Assembly: GCA_002314565.1 (NCBI GenBank)
Contig: DCGL01000090.1
Location: 5,293 to 13,961 of the forward strand
Reading direction: 5' to 3'
DNA length: 8,669 bases
Source: Clostridiales bacterium UBA1779
GTDB lineage: Bacteria > Bacillota > Clostridia > Oscillospirales > CAG-272
Positions 1 to 6,403 of the stretch are shown piece by piece. The stretch's first letter is position 1. The number at the start of each line of letters is the position of its first letter. The notes beneath the pieces were generated by a model. The model ran no database searches. It saw nothing but the letters and a program-made list of their open reading frames with translations, and was not told the DNA's origin. The position numbers and the translations under genes were made by a program.

Positions 1-107
1 ACCTTCCCCCGTGGGGAAGGCAGGTATAATTGTCCCCGTCTTCATGCCTTCCCAACGGGGAAGGCAAGTATAATTGTCCACGTCATCTTGTATTCCCAAC
101 GGGGGAA
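1..107. repeat. Tandem hairpin-bearing repeat units (intergenic)
   Basis: Two adjacent units of about 44-45 bases (19-62 and 63-107) are roughly 80% alike. Each contains GTATAATTGTCC followed by a TTCCCAACGGGG palindrome. The palindrome at 46-65 is a perfect 8-bp stem (GCCTTCCC/GGGAAGGC) with an AACG loop, and 93-107 is a shorter version. Positions 2-20 form another perfect 8-bp stem (CCTTCCCC/GGGGAAGG) around CGT. No gene is visible in 1-194. It looks like a small non-coding intergenic repeat of the kind dispersed in clostridial genomes; dispersal cannot be shown from this window. Confidence 0.6.
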
Positions 108-146
108 GGTGGCGATTTTCGCGTCAGCGAAAATCGACGGATGAGG
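101..146 (+). repeat. 46-nt palindromic repeat, left copy
   Basis: This stretch contains a perfect 10-bp stem (CGATTTTCGC at 113-122, GCGAAAATCG at 127-136) with a GTCA loop. It is flanked by GGGGGAAGG on the left and GACGGATGAGG on the right. An inverted copy with only 4 mismatches in 46 lies at 8570-8615 near the other end of the window. Two such copies show that this is a dispersed repeat, probably a mobile or MITE-like intergenic element. No transposase is visible. Confidence 0.75.
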
Positions 147-150
147 CTTC

Positions 151-184
151 AAATCAAAAAACAGGCGGCCCGAAGGCCGCCTGT
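151..184 (-). terminator. Rho-independent terminator of the 195-1727 gene
   Basis: A perfect 10-bp stem (161-170 with 175-184) encloses a four-base loop. Read on the minus strand it is ACAGGCGGCC-TTCG-GGCCGCCTGT, so the loop is the extra-stable C(UUCG)G tetraloop. It is followed by TTTTTTGATTT. It starts 10 bases past the minus-strand stop codon and clearly serves that gene. Confidence 0.93.
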
Positions 185-194
185 CGGAAAAATA

Positions 195-1727
195 TCAGTC
201 TAATGCCTCAAGCTTGTTTACAACCTGAGTCTTGAGAAGCTTCTTGAGCTGTGTTGCGGAATTCTTGCAGGCAGCGCCCCAGCTTCCGCCGACGGCAGCA
301 ACCTTTGAAGGAATTTCGCTCATGTAGTTGAGGGAGTCTGAATAGATTCGGCCGAGATCGAAATCGATGGTGTTATGAATGATATCGAACATACGTACGC
401 CGTCGTTTTCAGCGCCGGAGGTGTATCTGTACTTCATATTCGTCTCAAAGAGGGCGGGAGTCGTAAGTCTGTAGCCGTATGAGCAGAGGGACTCGATGAC
501 GGCTGTTGCGCGGGAGGTATTGGCTTCGGTAAGACCGTCCATGACGCTCCAGAGTGTGAAGGGGTTACCGATAACGGTGATGTAGTTTTCCTGATCCTTG
601 TCATAAAGAGGAGTAGGAAGAATTCCGTATTCCCATTCAACCTGGTTGAGCTTGCTGGAGGACTGGTTGTCGGCAATGTAAACACGATTCTGGCAGAACA
701 GAGCGTTGCCCTGGGTGAAGGGAACGATATTGGAAACTGAGCCGTTTACACCGCCGGAAATGTAGCAGTCTTCGGATACGCAATAGGTTCCGAGCTTATC
801 CATAAGGTCTATGCACTTCTGGCTGGTGTAGTCATCGGAAATCTTGAGAAGGCTGTCTGCATCCTGTTCAATCAGACGCAGTCCGGAGCCGGTATAGAAG
901 GCATCAAGTCCGTAGTAAATGGAAGTGAAGGCATAGCGGTCATCAACCGACTGCTTTCCGTCGTTGTCAAGGTCGGAATAGATGCCCTTTGACATTTCAA
1001 CCATCTTGTCGAAGGTCCATTCGTGGTTGTCAACGAGCTTTACGGGGTCTTCGAGCTGCAGGTCTTCACGCATTTCCATATTGTACCAGATAACGTACAT
1101 AAAGTGCAGGATATTGGTGGATACGTCGCCTGAGCAGTAGTAAAGCGCGTCGCCTATGGTGCAGGTATCGACGAGTCTTTCGGGCCACCAGGGCTTTTCG
1201 AAGTTGATATAGTTGTCTTCAACCGTATTCAGATTTTTGAGGAATCCGCGGGTAGAGAGCATACCGATGGTTCTTGCGTATGAAGCAATAATGTCATAGT
1301 AGTTGCCGGCAGCCTGCTGTTTCTCAACGTAGGAAACGAAGCTTGCTCGGTTGGAGTTGTTTCCGGGGATTTCTTCCCACTCGAAAACGACCTTCAGGCG
1401 CTCTTCGGTCTTCAGGTTTCTGTCGTAAATGGCCTGTTCGACAAGGGCTCCGCTGATTTCTTCTTCTTTGATTTCGAACTCTTTACGTTCGGCTTCCCAG
1501 CAGAGAATCTTTACGGTTTCGCCTTTGTAATCGAGGTCAGAAGGAAGGTCGTCAAGCTCGTACCCGTTGGCGTCCTTCGTGGGGTCTTGTGTTTCTTCAC
1601 CGGATGCAATTGTCTCAGAAGCAACAGCCTGAGCGGTTGTTTCAACTGCAGTGTTCGTGTCACCGCAGGCAGCAAGAGAAAGAATCGTGCATAAGCAAAG
1701 CAGCGCGGTCATTACTTTTTTGAACAT
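195..1727 (-). CDS. Extracellular solute-binding lipoprotein (ABC transporter family 1 type)
   Basis: This 510-residue protein is probably a substrate-capturing lipoprotein, anchored outside the membrane and feeding an ABC importer. Residues 1-21 are a lipoprotein signal: a basic start (MFKK), a hydrophobic run, then the lipobox L18-A-A-C21. An acidic, Thr/Ser-rich linker follows to about residue 65. The body has hallmarks of large clostridial sugar- or oligosaccharide-binding proteins: a calcium-loop-like DLDNDGKQSVDD at 252-263, a YGILPTP segment near 367-373, and aromatic-rich regions. The start is fixed by GGAGG (complement of 1734-1738), six bases upstream. No permease or ATPase gene lies beside it, so the partner and the ligand are unknown. 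It has its own consensus promoter and terminator, so it appears monocistronic. The class is well supported; substrate cannot be inferred. Confidence 0.88.
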   Translation of the reverse strand: MFKKVMTALLCLCTILSLAACGDTNTAVETTAQAVASETIASGEETQDPTKDANGYELDDLPSDLDYKGETVKILCWEAERKEFEIKEEEISGALVEQAIYDRNLKTEERLKVVFEWEEIPGNNSNRASFVSYVEKQQAAGNYYDIIASYARTIGMLSTRGFLKNLNTVEDNYINFEKPWWPERLVDTCTIGDALYYCSGDVSTNILHFMYVIWYNMEMREDLQLEDPVKLVDNHEWTFDKMVEMSKGIYSDLDNDGKQSVDDRYAFTSIYYGLDAFYTGSGLRLIEQDADSLLKISDDYTSQKCIDLMDKLGTYCVSEDCYISGGVNGSVSNIVPFTQGNALFCQNRVYIADNQSSSKLNQVEWEYGILPTPLYDKDQENYITVIGNPFTLWSVMDGLTEANTSRATAVIESLCSYGYRLTTPALFETNMKYRYTSGAENDGVRMFDIIHNTIDFDLGRIYSDSLNYMSEIPSKVAAVGGSWGAACKNSATQLKKLLKTQVVNKLEALD

Positions 1728-1761
1728 TGTGAACCTCCGAAAGTATTAGAATGTTAGGTTA

Positions 1762-1790
1762 ATTATATAGAATTTACTTAAAATTGTCAA
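1762..1790 (-). promoter_or_regulatory. Consensus sigma-A promoter for the solute-binding lipoprotein
   Basis: On the minus strand, TTGACA (complement of 1785-1790) and TATAAT (complement of 1762-1767) are separated by exactly 17 bases. This is a perfect match to the vegetative consensus. Transcription would start near 1755, giving a leader of about 28 bases before the GGAGG and ATG. No operator palindrome is evident. Confidence 0.92.
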
Positions 1791-1841
1791 GAGTTTTTTC
1801 CGGGACGGAGTAAAATAATATATCATATTTTATAAAAAATC

Positions 1842-1870
1842 TTTACTTTTACGATAAGTTGTGATATAAT
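1842..1870 (+). promoter_or_regulatory. Sigma-A promoter of rpsO
   Basis: TTTACT (1842-1847) and a perfect TATAAT (1865-1870) are 17 bases apart. The predicted transcript start is near 1876-1878, exactly where the structured rpsO leader begins. It is divergent from the promoter at 1762-1790. Confidence 0.85.
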
Positions 1871-1875
1871 TATCC

Positions 1876-1974
1876 TATGTGACGCTGTCTCGGTTTCGGG
1901 ACTTAAGGGCCGTACGGCTTTTCACCCGCCCTTTACTGAGTCTGCGCATAAATAATTTTTGCATGAGGTGAAAA
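1876..1974 (+). promoter_or_regulatory. Structured rpsO leader, candidate S15 autoregulatory element
   Basis: Three helices can be drawn. P1 pairs TATGTG (1876-1881) with CGCATA (1945-1950). P2 pairs GTCTCG (1887-1892) with CGGGAC (1897-1902) around GTTT. P3 pairs AAGGGC (1905-1910) with GCCCTT (1928-1933). Together they form a three-way junction starting at the predicted 5' end. Loop bases 1919-1926 (TTTTCACC) are perfectly complementary to 1967-1974 (GGTGAAAA), which covers part of the Shine-Dalgarno GAGGTG (1965-1970). That would make a pseudoknot closing the ribosome site. S15 is known to bind three-way junctions and to repress its own mRNA through unrelated leader folds in different bacteria. 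The pairing is visible; regulation by S15 is inference. Confidence 0.65.
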
Positions 1975-1976
1975 AC

Positions 1977-2240
1977 ATGACAAAAGAAGAAAAGCTCGCG
2001 ATTATCGCCGAGTACGCCACCTGCGAAGGTGACACAGGCTCCCCCGAAGTACAGATTGCACTTCTGACATCCAGAATCAATTCTCTCAACGAACACCTGA
2101 AGGCAAACCCCAACGACAATCACAGCCGCCGCGGTCTGCTCAAGATGGTCGGTCACAGAAGAAATCTGCTTAAGTATCTGATGACTGTCAATATCGAGCG
2201 TTACCGTTCGATCATTGCCAAGCTCGACATCAGAAAGTAA
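1977..2240 (+). CDS. rpsO: 30S ribosomal protein S15
   Basis: This is a primary 16S rRNA-binding protein of the small subunit. It binds the central-domain three-way junction and nucleates platform assembly with S6, S18 and S11. The product is 87 residues, close to the usual 88-89. Family signatures are intact: GDTGSPEVQ near residues 18-26, an RRGLLKMVGHRRNLLKYL stretch around 50-68, and a C-terminal RY..II..L.IRK. The ATG at 1977 is chosen because GAGGTG lies six bases upstream and the protein then begins MTKEEK as in homologues. A TTG-initiated extension to 1959 would run through the ribosome binding site. It sits just upstream of pnp, an arrangement widespread in bacteria, with a terminator between them. 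Its leader suggests autogenous translational control. Confidence 0.98.
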   Translation: MTKEEKLAIIAEYATCEGDTGSPEVQIALLTSRINSLNEHLKANPNDNHSRRGLLKMVGHRRNLLKYLMTVNIERYRSIIAKLDIRK

Positions 2241-2268
2241 GGCAAGCCCCCCGGCTGTGCCGGAAGCA

Positions 2269-2311
2269 GGGCGGAGGGACAGCTTGTTCCCCCGCCCGAA
2301 ATTTTATTTTT
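2269..2311 (+). terminator. Terminator between rpsO and pnp
   Basis: GGGCGG (2269-2274) pairs with CCGCCC (2292-2297). After a bulged A, an inner GGGA/TCCC pairs, continued by CA/TG past a bulged T. The stem is followed by GAAATTTTATTTTTG, a broken T-tract. A small perfect hairpin (CCGGC-TGT-GCCGG, 2251-2263) precedes it. It likely ends much rpsO transcription, with some read-through into pnp, since no convincing pnp promoter is visible downstream. Confidence 0.8.
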
Positions 2312-2314
2312 GAA

Positions 2315-2340
2315 CTCCTTTTTCTTAAAAAAAGAAGGAG
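2315..2340. other. A/T-rich imperfect palindrome after the rpsO terminator
   Basis: CTCCTT (2315-2320) pairs with AAGGAG (2335-2340), extended by three weaker pairs around an A-rich loop. Neither strand has a T-tract following it, so it is not an obvious terminator. Function unknown; possibly a repeat remnant or RNA-processing hairpin. Confidence 0.4.
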
Positions 2341-2366
2341 CACAACAGTCATTCTTCAGTCAAAAA

Positions 2367-2443
2367 CACTGACGGAGATCAGCATTTAACAGTGTGCCCG
2401 AACACGGGGTCGGACCTGCTGTTAAGTGCTCAGCTCCGCAGTG
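2367..2443 (+). promoter_or_regulatory. Long stem-loop in the pnp leader, candidate RNase III/PNPase control site
   Basis: Positions 2367-2392 pair with 2419-2443. There are 23 base pairs (one G-U), one bulged A (2372) and two mismatches (2378/2433 and 2380/2431). The 26-base apical region carries a small CCCG-AACA-CGGG hairpin (2397-2408). The structure ends 14 bases before the pnp Shine-Dalgarno GGAGGT (2458-2463). In Escherichia coli a long stem-loop in the pnp leader is cut by RNase III, and PNPase then removes the duplex, repressing its own synthesis. The same placement suggests a similar role here. The structure is seen; the mechanism is inferred by analogy. Confidence 0.72.
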
Positions 2444-2472
2444 AAAAAATATATTACGGAGGTACACTTAAA

Positions 2473-4590
2473 ATGTACGAAGTCAAATCCAAAGAGATGG
2501 TCTTCAAGGATTACAAGGTATTCAACTATACCTTTGCCGGCAGACCTCTTTCAATCGAAACCGGCCGTCTTGCCGGTCTCGCCAACGGTGCCTGCCTTGT
2601 AAGATACGGCGATACAGCCGTTATGTGCACGGCCACCGCTTCAAAAGAACCCCGTGAAGGCGTAGATTTCCTTCCTCTTTCCGTCGATTTCGACGAAAAG
2701 ATGTACGCTTCCGGAAAGATTCCCGGAGGTTACTTCAGACGTGAAGGCAAGCCCACCGAAAAGGCCATCCTTTCATCCCGCGTCATCGACAGACCCATCC
2801 GTCCTCTCTTCCCGAAGGATCTGAGAAACGACGTCGCCATCGTTCTGACCGTTATGTCCTACGATCCCGACTGCGCTCCCGAAGTTGCCGCAATGCTCGG
2901 TGCTTCCGTTGCCCTGTCAATCTCAGACATTCCGTGGAACGGACCCGTTGCTTCAGTTGAAATCGGTATGGTAGACGGCAAGTTCGTCGTCAACCCCACT
3001 GAAGAACAGTACAAAAAGTCAGACCTCGCTCTGACGGTTGCCGCTTCCATGAAGAAGGTCGTCATGATCGAAGCCGGAGCAAACGAAGTATCCGACGACG
3101 ATATGTACGAAGCCATCATGCTCGGCCACAAGGTTATCCGTGACCTGCTCGAGTTCGTCAACGCCATCGTCGATGAAATCGGCAAGCCCAAGTTCGAGTT
3201 CCCCTCCGGCGACCTCGATCACGATATGTTCGACAAGGTCTTCGCTTTCTGCGAGAAGGACCTTATGGTTGCTCTTGACACAGACGACAAGACCGTCCGC
3301 GATGCAAGAATGCTGCCCATCAAGCAGGCCATCGACGCTCAGTTCTCTGAAGAGTATCCGAACATCATGGACCAGTGGGCCGAACTCGAATACAAGATGC
3401 AGAAAAAGGTTGTCCGCCGCTGGCTGCTCGAAGACAAGAAGCGTGTTGACGGCCGTGCAATGAACGAAATGAGACCTCTCGGCGCCGCAGTCGGAATTCT
3501 TCCCAGAGTTCACGGAACCGGTCTGTTCACCAGAGGCCAGACTCAGGCTCTGACCTGCGCCACTCTCGGTACTCTCGCTGACGCTCAGGAGCTTGACGGT
3601 ATCGACAACGCAGAAGCCAAGAGATATATGCACCACTACAATATGCCCGGCTACTCCACGGGTGAAGCCAAGGCAATCCGCAGCCCCGGAAGACGTGAAA
3701 TCGGTCACGGAGCTCTTGCAGAAAGAGCCCTGCTCCCCGTAATTCCCTCCGAAGCTGAATTCCCCTATGCAATCCGTCTGGTTTCCGAAATCCTTTCATC
3801 CAACGGTTCAACCTCACAGGCTTCAATCTGCGGTTCAACCCTGGCTCTTATGGATGCCGGAGTTCCGATCAAGGCCCCCGTTGCAGGTATTTCCTGCGGT
3901 CTGATCACTGCCGAAGACGGCTCATGGGATACCATGATTGATATTCAGGGAGTTGAAGACTTCTACGGCGATATGGACTTCAAGGTTGCCGGTACTCACA
4001 AGGGTATCACAGCCATTCAGATGGACCTCAAGGTAGACGGTCTGACACCCGAAATCATCAAGAGAGCTCTTGAAACCACTCACGTTGCCCGTGACTACAT
4101 CATTGACGAAGTCATTCTCAAGGCAATTCCCGCTCCCAGAGCCGAGGTTTCCGCTTATGCTCCCAAGATGACAACCATTCACATCGATCCCGATAAGATC
4201 CGTGAAGTCATCGGCAAGGGCGGCTGCGTAATCCAGAAGATTACGGCTGAATCCGGCGCAAAGATTGACATTGAAGAGGACGGAACCATTTACGTTGCCG
4301 CCGTCAACAAGTCCGCTGCCGACATCGCCATCAACGCCATCAACGCCATCTGCTTCGAGCCCGAAGTAGGAGCCATCTACACCGGTACCGTTACAGGCAT
4401 CAAGGAATTCGGCTGCTTCGTCGAGTACGCTCCCGGTAAAGAGGGCATGGTTCACATTTCCAAGATCTGCGACCGCCGCATCGACAAGGTTGAAGACGGC
4501 GGAATCAAGGTCGGCGACGTCGTCAAGGTAAAGTACATCGGTCTCGACAAGAAGGGCCGCATGGACTGGTCCATCAAGGACTCAAAATAA
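2473..4590 (+). CDS. pnp: Polyribonucleotide nucleotidyltransferase (PNPase)
   Basis: This is a phosphorolytic 3'-5' exoribonuclease of mRNA decay, releasing nucleoside diphosphates and working as a ring-shaped trimer. The 705-residue product is full length (family about 700-720). Domains in order: first RNase PH fold (about 10-145), helical linker (about 150-240), second RNase PH fold (about 325-555), KH domain (about 566-625, with the GKGG loop at 581-584), and S1 domain (about 630-703). The catalytic core is intact: an SNGSTSQAS phosphate-binding loop at 443-451, and metal-binding D496 and D502 in EDFYGDMDFK, equivalent to E. coli D486 and D492. The ATG at 2473 is chosen because GGAGGT lies nine bases upstream; a GTG extension to 2392 falls within the leader stem-loop. 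Codon use is strongly C-ending, consistent with high expression. It follows rpsO. Confidence 0.98.
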   Translation: MYEVKSKEMVFKDYKVFNYTFAGRPLSIETGRLAGLANGACLVRYGDTAVMCTATASKEPREGVDFLPLSVDFDEKMYASGKIPGGYFRREGKPTEKAILSSRVIDRPIRPLFPKDLRNDVAIVLTVMSYDPDCAPEVAAMLGASVALSISDIPWNGPVASVEIGMVDGKFVVNPTEEQYKKSDLALTVAASMKKVVMIEAGANEVSDDDMYEAIMLGHKVIRDLLEFVNAIVDEIGKPKFEFPSGDLDHDMFDKVFAFCEKDLMVALDTDDKTVRDARMLPIKQAIDAQFSEEYPNIMDQWAELEYKMQKKVVRRWLLEDKKRVDGRAMNEMRPLGAAVGILPRVHGTGLFTRGQTQALTCATLGTLADAQELDGIDNAEAKRYMHHYNMPGYSTGEAKAIRSPGRREIGHGALAERALLPVIPSEAEFPYAIRLVSEILSSNGSTSQASICGSTLALMDAGVPIKAPVAGISCGLITAEDGSWDTMIDIQGVEDFYGDMDFKVAGTHKGITAIQMDLKVDGLTPEIIKRALETTHVARDYIIDEVILKAIPAPRAEVSAYAPKMTTIHIDPDKIREVIGKGGCVIQKITAESGAKIDIEEDGTIYVAAVNKSAADIAINAINAICFEPEVGAIYTGTVTGIKEFGCFVEYAPGKEGMVHISKICDRRIDKVEDGGIKVGDVVKVKYIGLDKKGRMDWSIKDSK

Positions 4591-4621
4591 TGATTGATTC
4601 GGTTCCCCGAATCAATCATTA
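4588..4621 (+). terminator. Perfect hairpin overlapping the pnp stop codon
   Basis: A 15-bp perfect stem (4588-4602 with 4607-4621) encloses TTCC. Its 5' arm begins at the TAA stop itself. Only a weak T-rich stretch (ATTATTG) follows, so it may act more as a 3'-end stabiliser or weak terminator than as a classic rho-independent terminator. Confidence 0.6.
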
Positions 4622-4625
4622 TTGA

Positions 4626-4650
4626 CGAGTTCGCACTTCGTGCAAACTCG
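4626..4650. other. Imperfect palindrome at the left edge of the REP-like array
   Basis: CGAGTT (4626-4631) pairs with AACTCG (4645-4650). After one mismatch, GCAC pairs with GTGC around TTC. It abuts the first repeat at 4651 and may be part of the same repetitive element. No T-tract follows it. Confidence 0.45.
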
Positions 4651-4739
4651 GATGACAGGGGACGGTTCTTTTGTCATCTTTTGGACTCCTTCCATATGAC
4701 AGAGGGACGTATCTCCTGTCATATTTTGGACTCCTTCCA
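4651..4739 (+). repeat. REP-like palindromic repeat array, first locus
   Basis: Two palindromic units alternate with the spacer TTTTGGACTCCTTCCA (4679-4694 and 4724-4739, a 45-base period). Unit A (4651-4678) is GATGACA..TGTCATC around GGGGACGGTTCTTT. Unit B (4694-4724) has 9-bp arms, ATATGACAG/CTGTCATAT, around AGGGACGTATCTC. Both keep GGGACG, and the arms differ in a compensated way. Part of the spacer, ACTCCTTCCA, recurs at 4821-4830, suggesting a decayed further unit. They resemble REP elements mobilised by RAYT-type Y1 transposases, but no such gene is in the window. Confidence 0.8.
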
Positions 4740-4768
4740 CAAAACAGAATTTAAGATTTTTCCACTAT

Positions 4769-4848
4769 GCCGGGGCTTTGACTGGTTCGAAGTCCCGGCA
4801 AAAAAGACAAAAAAGGGTAAACTCCTTCCATTTTTACATATTTTACCC
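4769..4848 (+). other. Two hairpins in the leader of the VanY-like gene
   Basis: GCCGGGGCTT (4769-4778) pairs with AAGTCCCGGC (4790-4799), 10 pairs with one G-U, around an 11-base loop. It is followed by an A-rich stretch, then GGGTAAA (4815-4821) pairs with TTTACCC (4842-4848). The second hairpin ends just before the AAAGGAA ribosome binding site. No T-tract follows the first on either strand, so it is not a plain terminator. I recognise no known riboswitch and find no convincing promoter between 4622 and 4870. Confidence 0.4.
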
Positions 4849-4870
4849 CGCGAAAGGAACGGTAACAACG

Positions 4871-6403
4871 ATGGGCAACAATTCAGAAACACGCAACCTT
4901 GCAAGCGCACGCAGCTCGAATTACAGCTCCGCGCGCATACAGAACAACAGACGAAACAAAAGAAGAAGCCGGCACAACGTGATTCTCGGTCTGATAATCG
5001 TTTCGCTTATCGTAATCGTACTGATTGCTCTCGTCTTTATCATCTGCGATTTTGTAAAGAACAAGAGAGCGCAGGCCGGGGTTGATTCCTCCGCAATCAC
5101 CACTGAAATCGTAACGACAGCCGTCAATCAGGATTTCAGAGCGGCTTCACGGGCAATTGACGGGGACGACAGCACTTATATGCTGTCGGGCGAATCACAG
5201 CGCACGGGCTCCTACATTCTGCTCGACCTCGGTACTGAAACCGACGTTATGTCTGTTGAAGTCATTTCGAACGACGTAACCCGCTACGTAAGACGGGCGG
5301 ATATTCAGATTTCCTCCGACAAATCGACCTGGAAAACCATAGGCGAATTCGTCGGGGAGCCCTCAAAGGCAACTCCTCAGTTCATTTCAAAGGGAATATC
5401 GGTCAAAGCCGCGTACATCCGCTTCATTCTGACGGAAAAATGCGATGAGCTCTGGCTTGTAAATACCATCAGGGTTTTCAATCCGGATGGCAACGAGATC
5501 ACAGTTCGCGCGGCTATGCCGGGAATTCTCACCTCCGACGTGACTGTGACGCATGCTCCCGATCTGACCTCCGGCATTCCGTCCGGTGTCACCGTGCTCT
5601 ATAAGAGCAATGCTCTCATCTATGAGGGCGATCTGATTCTCGTAAACAATCAGCACGAATATATTTTCCCCCAGAGCGAAGCCGACGTTCTCACGATGTA
5701 CGGCAACCGCACCGAATTCACCGATGCCGAAGGTAAAACGGTGTATTCATATAAAATAGGAGATATTCCGCTCACCTGCCTGAAGGCAAGCGCGCTGAAG
5801 CACTTCAACGATATGGCTGACGCCTTCTACAAAGAAACCGGAAAATCCATTCTTCACGTCGGAACCAATGCCGGCTGGAGAAGCAAGGCGACGCAGGCTG
5901 AGCTCGCGGCAAAGTACTCCACCGCTCTGGCTGCAGGACTTTCCGAGCACAATACGGGCCTTGCCGCAAATATCGACCTGTACATTGACGACAAGGTATA
6001 TTCACTGTCGGACTCCGCCCTTCTCGCAGAATGCGGACAGGTTCTTATGTGGCTCAACCAGAACGCATACAAATACGGCTTCGTTGACCGTTATCCGGCA
6101 GCGAAGGATTCAATCACCGGTCTTTCAATCGACCGTTACCACTACAGATACGTCGGATTCCCTCACGCATACTATATGACTCAGCACAATCTCTGCCTTG
6201 AGGAATACATCGACCTTCTCGGCAAGTACAGCTATGAGGGCGAGCATCTCTGCTTCACCGGCGACGACGGAAACAGCTATGAAATTTACACAATCAAAGC
6301 CGACATCACCTCAACGGCAACTCAGGTTTACGTTCCCACATCCCTGCCCTACACCATTTCCGGCGATAATATCGGCAACTTCATCATCACGATTACAAAA
6401 TAA
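4871..6403 (+). CDS. Membrane-anchored F5/8C + VanY-like (M15B) protein, altered active site
   Basis: This 510-residue wall-facing protein has a short basic cytoplasmic tail (RRNKRRSRH about 27-35), one TM helix (about 37-62), a discoidin/F5-8C-like beta domain (about 78-204) and a VanY-like D,D-carboxypeptidase domain (about 300-450). VanY motifs are clear: R337 in GWRS, SEHNTGLA at 358-365, GFVDRYPAAK..ITG at 403-417, HYRYVGFPH at 424-432, then LEEYIDLL. VanY enzymes trim terminal D-Ala from peptidoglycan stems using zinc bound by His, Asp, His, with a Glu base. Here H360 and H424 remain, the Asp seven residues after the first His is N367 (an Asp occurs at 369), and the Glu three before the second His is D421. 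It may be inactive and wall-binding. The start at 4871 is preferred over TTG 4778, which lies in a hairpin; AAAGGAA precedes it at slightly long spacing. Its stop overlaps the next start. Confidence 0.85.
   Translation: MGNNSETRNLASARSSNYSSARIQNNRRNKRRSRHNVILGLIIVSLIVIVLIALVFIICDFVKNKRAQAGVDSSAITTEIVTTAVNQDFRAASRAIDGDDSTYMLSGESQRTGSYILLDLGTETDVMSVEVISNDVTRYVRRADIQISSDKSTWKTIGEFVGEPSKATPQFISKGISVKAAYIRFILTEKCDELWLVNTIRVFNPDGNEITVRAAMPGILTSDVTVTHAPDLTSGIPSGVTVLYKSNALIYEGDLILVNNQHEYIFPQSEADVLTMYGNRTEFTDAEGKTVYSYKIGDIPLTCLKASALKHFNDMADAFYKETGKSILHVGTNAGWRSKATQAELAAKYSTALAAGLSEHNTGLAANIDLYIDDKVYSLSDSALLAECGQVLMWLNQNAYKYGFVDRYPAAKDSITGLSIDRYHYRYVGFPHAYYMTQHNLCLEEYIDLLGKYSYEGEHLCFTGDDGNSYEIYTIKADITSTATQVYVPTSLPYTISGDNIGNFIITITK

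Noticed and set aside
1959..1976. Upstream TTG start for rpsO
   Set aside because: It would place the ribosome binding site inside the coding region; S15 proteins begin MTKEEK-like as at 1977.
2310..2338. Possible pnp promoter starting TTGAAC after the rpsO terminator
   Set aside because: No -10-like hexamer occurs at 16-18 bases spacing.
2392..2472. N-terminal extension of pnp from GTG at 2392
   Set aside because: It lies inside the leader hairpin, has no ribosome binding site, and PNPase homologues begin near the ATG at 2473, which has GGAGGT.
3019..3708. 229-residue minus-strand open frame inside pnp
   Set aside because: It is a shadow of the C-ending codons of pnp, with low-complexity composition and no start signals.
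4726..4757. Possible promoter TTGGAC...TAAGAT before the VanY-like gene
   Set aside because: Spacing of 20 bases and poor hexamer matches; the TTGGAC is part of the repeat spacer.
4778..4870. Upstream TTG start for the VanY-like gene
   Set aside because: The added 31 residues are encoded by a hairpin and A-rich leader, with no ribosome binding site; ATG 4871 follows AAAGGAA.
4594..5085. 163-residue open frame overlapping the repeats and the VanY-like gene start
   Set aside because: It is composed of translated repeats and an out-of-frame read of the VanY-like gene, with no ribosome binding site or family resemblance.
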